From contig NC_014306.1 of assembly GCF_000196615.1 (NCBI RefSeq), positions 1,612,001 to 1,676,000 of the forward strand: a stretch of DNA of 64,000 nucleotides, written 5' to 3'. Of this stretch, positions 57,538 to 64,000 are shown piece after piece; position 1 is the stretch's first letter, and each line of letters begins with the position of its first letter. The DNA is from Erwinia billingiae Eb661. Its GTDB lineage: Bacteria; Pseudomonadota; Gammaproteobacteria; Enterobacterales; Enterobacteriaceae. The notes under the pieces are model-generated. The model saw only the letters and a program-made list of their open reading frames with translations, ran no database searches and had not been told where the DNA came from. The translations under genes and the position numbers were made by a program.

Positions 57538-57765
57538 TCAGGCACTGACTGCCATCGCCATTTCCACAGGGACAATGAGGCTGGCATGATTGCCCTTCGG
57601 TCCCTCATGCACATCAAACTGGACTTGTTGCCCGGCTTTCAGCGTTCTGTATCCATCCATCTTGATGGTCGAGTAGTGCGCGAAGATATCCTCGCCGCCA
57701 CTGACTGGACAGATAAAGCCGAAGCCTTTGGCATTATTGAACCATTTAACAGTACCCGTCTCCAT
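57538..57765 (-). CDS. cspD: Cold-shock-like protein CspD
   Basis: A 75-residue cold-shock-domain protein that binds single-stranded DNA and inhibits replication in stationary phase; it is not cold-induced. RNP1 (KGFGFI) and RNP2 (DIFAHYS) are present, and the RTLKAGQQVQFDVHEGPKGNHAS stretch is the CspD pattern. The start at 57765 fits the E. coli N terminus (METGTVKWF); a longer frame to 57789 is unlikely. It is divergent from clpS as in E. coli. Confidence 0.94.
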   Translation of the reverse strand: METGTVKWFNNAKGFGFICPVSGGEDIFAHYSTIKMDGYRTLKAGQQVQFDVHEGPKGNHASLIVPVEMAMAVSA

Positions 57766-58083
57766 GCTTCTACTTCCCTCGCAAGACATTCGAATGAGTG
57801 AGGTGGCGAGGCTTAAAGCCTCTAAGCTGGTTAAAACGCATTCAGCTTATGCCTGTACTGTAGAGATTTAGCATTGAGCGTCAAGCAAATGGGGCGTTCA
57901 AACGGGGACGAAATCATCAAAATTTGAAGCAGTTAACGCTATTGCGAATTTTGTGATGGAGGTCGCGTAGCGGCAGTTTGCAGCAAAAAATCACCGGCGT
58001 GGGCCAACATTCTGGGCGTGTTAAACTTACCCTTAATAATGTTAGTCTGACCTGAGTAAGTAACGTGTTGAGATTGGGTACGT
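57766..58083. other. Divergent control region cspD/clpS
   Basis: This 318-base stretch has no gene. It includes a small palindrome GAGGC-TTAAA-GCCTC near 57807-57821, close to the cspD start. Promoters for both genes must be here; none was convincing. Confidence 0.45.
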
Positions 58084-58404
58084 ATGGCAAACACTAACGA
58101 TTGGCTTAACTTTGAACACCTTGCAGATGACAAGCTCCGTGAAGGGCTTAAGCCACCTTCGATGTATAAAGTTATTCTGAACAATGACGATTATACACCT
58201 ATGGAATTTGTTATTGACGTACTGCAAAAGTTCTTTTCTTATGATACTGAACGTGCAACGCAACTGATGCTTGCGGTCCACTACCAGGGAAAGGCGATCT
58301 GTGGTGTCTATACTGCTGAAGTGGCAGAGACCAAAGTCGCTCATGTAAATAAGTACGCCAGGGAGAACGAGCATCCGTTGCTGTGTACGCTGGAAAAAGC
58401 CTGA
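58084..58404 (+). CDS. clpS: ClpA adaptor protein ClpS
   Basis: An adaptor of 106 residues that delivers N-end-rule substrates to ClpAP. The N-degron pocket residues are present: N34 and D35 (NNDDYTP) and H66 (LAVHYQGK). The first 20 or so residues form the flexible tail that enters the ClpA pore. It is 29 bases before clpA, so one transcript is likely. Confidence 0.96.
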   Translation: MANTNDWLNFEHLADDKLREGLKPPSMYKVILNNDDYTPMEFVIDVLQKFFSYDTERATQLMLAVHYQGKAICGVYTAEVAETKVAHVNKYARENEHPLLCTLEKA

Positions 58405-58433
58405 ATAAGGCGATCTATTTGGGGGAGGTGCCT

Positions 58434-60710
58434 ATGCTCAATCAAGAACTGGAACTCAGTTTAAATATGGCTTTCGCCAGAGCGCGCGAGCACCGTCATG
58501 AGTTTATGACTGTCGAGCATTTGTTACTGGCATTGCTCAGTAACCCGTCGGCCCGCGAGGCGTTAGAAGCCTGCACGGTCGATATCGTGGCTCTCCGGCA
58601 GGAGCTCGAAGCCTTCATCGAACAAACCACCCCGGTCTTGCCGGTCAGCGAAGAAGAGCGCGACACTCAGCCGACGCTCAGTTTCCAACGCGTATTACAA
58701 CGCGCCGTATTCCACGTGCAGTCATCCGGTCGTAGCGAAGTTGCGGGTGCTAACGTCCTGGTCGCGATTTTCAGCGAGCAGGAGTCGCAAGCCGCTTATC
58801 TGCTGCGTAAGCACGAAGTCAGCCGTCTTGATGTGGTTAACTTCATTTCCCACGGGACGCGTAAAGATGAACCGGGTCCGGCGTCAGGTGCGGAAAATCC
58901 GGTCAACGAAGAGCAAGCAGGCGGGGAGGATCGTATGGAAAACTTCACCACCAATCTTAATCAGCTTGCTCGCGTAGGTGGGATTGACCCACTGATCGGG
59001 CGCGATAAAGAACTGGAGCGTACTGTTCAGGTACTTTGCCGTCGTCGTAAAAATAACCCGTTACTGGTGGGTGAGTCTGGCGTCGGTAAAACCGCCATTG
59101 CGGAAGGCCTGGCCTGGCGCATTGTGCAGGGTGACGTGCCGGAAGTGATGAAAGATGCCACGATTTATTCGCTGGATATCGGTTCACTGTTGGCGGGCAC
59201 CAAATACCGTGGTGATTTTGAAAAACGTTTCAAAGCGCTGTTAAAACAGCTTGAGCAGGATACCAGCAGCATTCTGTTTATCGATGAGATCCACACCATC
59301 ATCGGTGCCGGTGCTGCATCAGGTGGCCAGGTTGACGCCGCTAATCTGATCAAGCCGCTGCTCTCCAGCGGGAAAATTCGCGTGATGGGTTCCACAACCT
59401 ATCAGGAATTCAGCAACATCTTTGAAAAAGACCGTGCGCTGGCTCGCCGTTTCCAGAAGATCGACATTACCGAACCTTCTGTCGACGAAACCGTGCAAAT
59501 CATCAATGGTCTGAAGCCAAAATACGAAGCTCACCACGATGTGCGCTACACCGCGAAAGCGGTCAGAGCCGCCGTGGAGCTGGCGGTGAAATACATCAAC
59601 GACCGTCATCTGCCTGATAAGGCGATTGACGTGATTGATGAGGCGGGCGCTCGCGCACGTCTGATGCCGGTCAGCAAGCGTAAGAAAACGGTTAACGTGT
59701 CGGATATCGAATCTGTGGTGGCCCGCATTGCGCGTATTCCAGAGAAGAGTGTTTCTGCTACCGACCGTGACACGCTGAAAACCCTGAGCGATCGTCTGAA
59801 AATGCTGGTATTTGGCCAGGATGATGCGATTGAGGCCTTAACCGAAGCGATCAAAATGAGTCGCGCCGGATTGGGTCAGGATCGAAAACCTGTCGGTTCC
59901 TTCCTGTTTGCTGGCCCTACGGGCGTCGGTAAAACTGAAGTGACCGTTCAGCTGGCGAAAGCGCTGGGCATTGAGCTGCTGCGTTTCGATATGTCGGAAT
60001 ACATGGAGCGTCACACCGTCAGCCGTTTGATTGGTGCGCCTCCAGGCTATGTTGGTTTCGATCAGGGCGGCCTGCTGACGGATGCGGTGATTAAGCATCC
60101 ACACGCGGTAGTACTGCTTGATGAAATCGAGAAGGCACACCCGGATGTCTTTAACCTGCTGTTGCAGGTAATGGACAACGGTATGCTGACCGATAACAAC
60201 GGCCGTAAAGCCGATTTCCGTAACGTGGTGGTGGTGATGACCACGAACGCTGGCGTGCGGGAAACTGAACGTAAGTCGATCGGCCTGATCCACCAGGATA
60301 ACAGCACCGATGCGATGGAAGAGATCAAAAAGATCTTTACGCCAGAGTTCCGTAACCGTCTGGACAATATTATTTGGTTCAAACACCTCGATACCGAGGT
60401 TATCCATCAGGTTGTCGACAAGTTTATTGTCGAACTGCAGGCGCAGCTGGATGCGAAAGGCGTGTCGCTGGAAGTCAGCGATGATGCCCGGGACTGGCTG
60501 GCAGCGAAAGGGTACGATAAAGCGATGGGCGCACGTCCAATGGCACGTACCGTGCAGGAATGCCTGAAGAAACCGCTGGCAAACGAACTGCTGTTTGGTT
60601 CGCTGGTGGATGGCGGCTCCGTGTCGGTGGCTCTCGATAAAGAGAAAAACCAGCTGACCTATGACTTCGTTAGCGCTGAGAAGCGTAAAACGGTAGGGTC
60701 AGAACACTAA
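58434..60710 (+). CDS. clpA: ATP-dependent Clp protease ATP-binding subunit ClpA
   Basis: The hexameric AAA+ unfoldase that partners ClpP. It is 758 residues, as in E. coli. It has an N domain (1-140) that binds ClpS, AAA1 with Walker [12 protein letters not shown]2 with Walker A GPTGVGKT, and the ClpP-binding IGL loop in [10 protein letters not shown]. The ATG at 58434 follows GGGGGAGGTG; an earlier in-frame ATG lies inside clpS. No clpP is in the window. Confidence 0.97.
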   Translation: MLNQELELSLNMAFARAREHRHEFMTVEHLLLALLSNPSAREALEACTVDIVALRQELEAFIEQTTPVLPVSEEERDTQPTLSFQRVLQRAVFHVQSSGRSEVAGANVLVAIFSEQESQAAYLLRKHEVSRLDVVNFISHGTRKDEPGPASGAENPVNEEQAGGEDRMENFTTNLNQLARVGGIDPLIGRDKELERTVQVLCRRRKNNPLLVGESGVGKTAIAEGLAWRIVQGDVPEVMKDATIYSLDIGSLLAGTKYRGDFEKRFKALLKQLEQDTSSILFIDEIHTIIGAGAASGGQVDAANLIKPLLSSGKIRVMGSTTYQEFSNIFEKDRALARRFQKIDITEPSVDETVQIINGLKPKYEAHHDVRYTAKAVRAAVELAVKYINDRHLPDKAIDVIDEAGARARLMPVSKRKKTVNVSDIESVVARIARIPEKSVSATDRDTLKTLSDRLKMLVFGQDDAIEALTEAIKMSRAGLGQDRKPVGSFLFAGPTGVGKTEVTVQLAKALGIELLRFDMSEYMERHTVSRLIGAPPGYVGFDQGGLLTDAVIKHPHAVVLLDEIEKAHPDVFNLLLQVMDNGMLTDNNGRKADFRNVVVVMTTNAGVRETERKSIGLIHQDNSTDAMEEIKKIFTPEFRNRLDNIIWFKHLDTEVIHQVVDKFIVELQAQLDAKGVSLEVSDDARDWLAAKGYDKAMGARPMARTVQECLKKPLANELLFGSLVDGGSVSVALDKEKNQLTYDFVSAEKRKTVGSEH

Positions 60711-60726
60711 GCTGTTCGATAGATAG

Positions 60727-60760
60727 AAAAAAGGCCGGATATGATATCCGGCCTTTTTTT
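60727..60760 (+). terminator. Terminator after clpA
   Basis: A perfect stem (60733-60741 with 60745-60753) flanked by six As and seven Ts. It can also serve infA on the other strand. Confidence 0.9.
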
Positions 60761-60802
60761 ATGGGTGCTGCGGCTACGGGCGGCAGCACGGCTGAATGCT
60801 AA

Positions 60803-61384
<582 letters not shown>

Positions 61385-62077
61385 CTAAAAAAGGGTCTGC
61401 GGCTGCCAACAGTTCGCTGAAAGCGGCTGATCTGCCAGCGAGTTGACCTGATGCAGGTAATCCGCACGGCCTATCTCCTCAGCGCCAAGCGAAGCGGTAT
61501 GCGGGTTCAGCACCTGGCAGTCGATCACTTTTCCGCCTTGCTGCTGAAAATAGCGGCTGAATACCAACAATGCGGTTTTTGAGGCATTTTCTCGCCGGCT
61601 GAACATCGATTCGCCACAAAAAATCTGTCCCAGCGCCAGACCGTATATCCCGCCGACCAGTTCATTCTCATGCCAGACCTCAATCGACTGCGCATGTCCT
61701 GCCTCAAACAGCTTCAGCCAGGCGCGGCGAACTTCATTGGTTATCCATGTCCCTTCTTCACGATTGCTGGCACAGCCTTCGATAACATCATAAAAGCTCT
61801 GATTAAGCGTCACGCGGTAAGGTGACTGCTGATGAAAGCGCTTCATGCTGCGGCTGAGGTGGAAGCTTTCTGGATAAAGCACCGCGCGCGGATCGGGCGA
61901 CCACCACAGAATTGGATCCCCCGGTGAGAACCAGGGGAAAATGCCACGGTGATAGGCGCTCAGCAGGCGGGCAGGGCTGAGATCGCCCCCCATCGCCAAC
62001 AGGCCATTAGGTTCACGCAGCGCCATTTCCGGCGGCGGAAAGTTGAGTGACTCCCTTGAGAGTTGGATCAGGCGCAT
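61385..62077 (-). CDS. aat: Leucyl/phenylalanyl-tRNA-protein transferase Aat
   Basis: Attaches Leu or Phe to N-terminal Lys or Arg of proteins, making them N-degrons for ClpAPS. It is 230 residues. The patterns [46 protein letters not shown] and [15 protein letters not shown] mark the family. It is functionally tied to clpS-clpA in the same window. Its start is 32 bases after the cydC stop on the same strand, so it may be read with cydDC. Confidence 0.96.
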   Translation of the reverse strand: MRLIQLSRESLNFPPPEMALREPNGLLAMGGDLSPARLLSAYHRGIFPWFSPGDPILWWSPDPRAVLYPESFHLSRSMKRFHQQSPYRVTLNQSFYDVIEGCASNREEGTWITNEVRRAWLKLFEAGHAQSIEVWHENELVGGIYGLALGQIFCGESMFSRRENASKTALLVFSRYFQQQGGKVIDCQVLNPHTASLGAEEIGRADYLHQVNSLADQPLSANCWQPQTLF

Positions 62078-62109
62078 GTTAACAGCCTCTGCGGCACGAG
62101 AGGCTATGA

Positions 62110-63837
62110 CTATAGCGCAAACCGCTGGTGGAAATACCAGTAGCGACCGCGTTTTGAGATTAATTCGACATGATTTCCCTGCTCAATGATCCTGCCGCTG
62201 TCCATAATGCAAATTTTGTCGAACTGCTGCAGGCCTTGCAGGCGGTGAGTCACCATAATCATCGTTTTGTCTTTGGCGACCTCGTGAAGTAACGCCAGAA
62301 TTTGCTGCTCTGTTTCAGCATCAAGGCCTTCGGTCGGTTCATCCAGCAGCAATAAATCACCGTTATGCAGTAGTGCACGCGCAAGACCCAGCCTTCTTAA
62401 CTCGCCACCGGAGAGCTGACGTCCACCTTCTCCCAGCCAGGCATTCAGCCCCAAATCATCCTCCAGCAACCCGCCAAGGCCCACCTGGTTAAGGACTTCA
62501 ACCAGTTGCGCGTCGCTGCTTTGCGCTGAGGCCAGCAGCAGATTTTCCCGCAGCGTGTTACTGAAAAGATGAACACGTTGCGTGACCACGCTGGTGGCCG
62601 CACGCAGAGAAGCTTCATCCCACTGCTGCAGTGGCTGCCCGTTGAGGAGCAGGCTGCCATGCTGTGGATCCCAGGCGCGGGTAAGAAGCTGGAGGAGTGT
62701 CGATTTCCCGCAGCCCGTTCTGCCCAACAGCGCGACATGTTCCCCTTGGGCAACCTCCAGAGAGAGGCAGTCCAGCGCAGGATGATGATCGCCATAGCTG
62801 AAGCTCAGATCCTTGATGCTCAGGGAAATGCCTTCGCGTGATGGAAGGGGAGTGTGGGCAAAATGCACCGCAGGTTGCTGGTTAATCACTTCAGAAACCC
62901 GCGTCGCTGACGCCATCACCTGACCCAGGTGCAGAAACGCGCCCCCAACCGGCGCCAGCGCTTCAAAGGCCGCCAGAGCACAAAACACAAACAGGGCAAT
63001 AAAGGCGCCAGGCTCCGTCAGATGACCGATACCGCCCGCGCTTAGCCATAAAATCAGCACCACGGTAAAGCCGGTAATCAACGTCAGTAACCCCTGAGAG
63101 AGTCCCATCAGGCTGGCCTGACGTTGCTGCGCAGCCATCCAGCGTGTTTCAGTCTCGTCAAGATTCTGGCGGAAGAGTTTAGCCGCTCCGTAAAGTGCCA
63201 GCTCTGCCTGAGCCTGCAGCCAGTCGGCCAGCTGAGTGCGGTATTGACCGCGTAATGCGGTCAGAGCGATACCTGCCGGCCTGCCAGCGCGATAAAACAG
63301 CGGAGGAAGCAGTAGCAGCGTCAGTAACATCAGGCCGCCCAATATCACCGCCAGATGCCAGTCCAGCCAGCTCAAGCCAACGGTTACAGTAAGAATCACC
63401 ACAAAAGCGCCAAACAATGGTGAGATGACGCGCAGATAAAGATGGTCAAGCGTATCGACATCAGCAACCAGTCTGTTCAGCAAGTCGCCTTTACGATAGC
63501 CACTTAATCCCGCAGGGGAGAGCGGCAGCAGTTTGCTAAAGGTAAACAGCCGCAGATGCTGAAGGACTCTGAATGTGCCATCGTGGCTGACCAGGCGCTC
63601 GAAATAGCGTGCTACAGTGCGGGTGATCGCCGCACCCCTGACACCAGCGGCTGGCAGCATGTAGTTGAAGCTGTATAAGCCGGCAAAGCCTGCCACTGAG
63701 GAAGCGGCCAGGAACCAGCCGGAAAGTGTTAACAGACCGATGCTGGCCAGCAGGGTAATAATGGCCAGCACAATTCCCAATGACAGCCGCCAGATATGAC
63801 GGCGATAAAGGGCCAGAAACGGCATTAACGTTTTCAT
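62110..63837 (-). CDS. cydC: Cysteine/glutathione ABC exporter subunit CydC
   Basis: A fused membrane/ATPase half-transporter of 575 residues that, with CydD, exports cysteine and glutathione to the periplasm and is needed for cytochrome bd assembly. Six membrane segments (about 15-305) precede the ABC domain, with Walker [10 protein letters not shown], signature LSGGELRR and Walker [12 protein letters not shown]. Its ATG overlaps the cydD stop by four bases (ATGA). Confidence 0.95.
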   Translation of the reverse strand: MKTLMPFLALYRRHIWRLSLGIVLAIITLLASIGLLTLSGWFLAASSVAGFAGLYSFNYMLPAAGVRGAAITRTVARYFERLVSHDGTFRVLQHLRLFTFSKLLPLSPAGLSGYRKGDLLNRLVADVDTLDHLYLRVISPLFGAFVVILTVTVGLSWLDWHLAVILGGLMLLTLLLLPPLFYRAGRPAGIALTALRGQYRTQLADWLQAQAELALYGAAKLFRQNLDETETRWMAAQQRQASLMGLSQGLLTLITGFTVVLILWLSAGGIGHLTEPGAFIALFVFCALAAFEALAPVGGAFLHLGQVMASATRVSEVINQQPAVHFAHTPLPSREGISLSIKDLSFSYGDHHPALDCLSLEVAQGEHVALLGRTGCGKSTLLQLLTRAWDPQHGSLLLNGQPLQQWDEASLRAATSVVTQRVHLFSNTLRENLLLASAQSSDAQLVEVLNQVGLGGLLEDDLGLNAWLGEGGRQLSGGELRRLGLARALLHNGDLLLLDEPTEGLDAETEQQILALLHEVAKDKTMIMVTHRLQGLQQFDKICIMDSGRIIEQGNHVELISKRGRYWYFHQRFAL

Positions 63838-64000
63838 TCTACGGTCTCCTGACGCCTGGCAGCCAGTTCGGCAAATGCACCGGGCGAGCGCATAAGCTCA
63901 GCGTGGTCACCTTGCTGCAGGATTTTGCCGTTGCGCATCAGCCAGATTTCATCCCAGCGGCCCAGTTGATCCAACTGGTGGGTGATCATTAAGGTGGTCT
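63834..64000 (-). CDS. cydD: Cysteine/glutathione ABC exporter subunit CydD (3' end only)
   Basis: The last 54 codons of cydD are in the window; the rest lies beyond. The visible chain begins TTLMITHQLDQL, with the H-loop histidine of the ABC domain, and ends in RRQETVE. The cydD-cydC overlap shows the usual cydDC operon, with cydD first. Confidence 0.92.
   Translation of the reverse strand, partial: TTLMITHQLDQLGRWDEIWLMRNGKILQQGDHAELMRSPGAFAELAARRQETVE

Overview
This 64 kb window looks like an ordinary core segment of an Enterobacterales chromosome. Nearly every protein resembles an Escherichia coli K-12 counterpart, and the order follows the E. coli rlmF to cydD interval (about 17-20 min on that map). 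Several E. coli genes are missing and several unfamiliar ones are inserted. From the degree of protein divergence and the inserted genes I infer an Erwiniaceae-like host (Erwinia/Pantoea type), but no marker here proves the genus. There is no prophage, insertion sequence, CRISPR array, rRNA or tRNA. I found one sRNA (rybB), one clear pseudogene and one odd candidate small ORF.

Layout. 1-6.7 kb: end of rlmF, mechanosensitive channel ybiO, glutamine importer glnHPQ with an NtrC/sigma-54 type control region, the zinc-finger gene ybiI, and dps. 7-15 kb: exporter rhtA, outer membrane protein ompX, manganese regulator mntR, transporter ybiR, then a three-gene tripartite drug-efflux operon where E. 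coli has ldtB. 15-27.7 kb: ABC-F ATPase ybiT, a membrane diguanylate cyclase, moeA-moeB, the iaaA-gsiABCD peptide/glutathione operon and a DUF4385 gene. 27.7-40.6 kb: rimO, a DUF1493 gene, a DUF3313-type lipoprotein, yliI, a HAD phosphatase, dacC, sdaC, ybjG, rybB, ybjM, grxA, and the ybjC-nfsA-rimK-ybjN cluster. 41-52.4 kb: putrescine importer potFGHI, an M20 amidohydrolase behind a collapsed transporter remnant, ybjO, and the arginine importer genes artJ and artPIQM with ybjP. 52.5-64 kb: amiD, ltaE, poxB, lysO, cspD, clpS-clpA, infA, aat, cydC and the end of cydD.

How the genes fit together. The dominant theme is import and export of nitrogen compounds: GlnHPQ (glutamine), GsiABCD (glutathione), PotFGHI (putrescine), ArtJ/ArtPIQM (arginine), SdaC (serine), RhtA (threonine/homoserine) and LysO (lysine). 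NtrC-like and ArgR-like sites lie in front of some of these. A second theme is the cell envelope: YbiO, OmpX, DacC, YbjG, AmiD and RybB. A third is redox and stress: Dps, GrxA, NfsA, PoxB, CydDC and ClpAPS. Two operons have a hairpin followed by a U-run directly after the binding-protein gene (glnH, potF), which would explain extra binding protein relative to membrane parts.

I did not find an obviously new multi-gene system. The best leads are a 39-codon membrane-peptide ORF that lacks a normal start codon (29643-29762), the internally deleted transporter genes before the amidohydrolase (46463-47048), the efflux operon and diguanylate cyclase inserted into otherwise conserved order, and an unexplained nested inverted repeat near ybjG and rybB.
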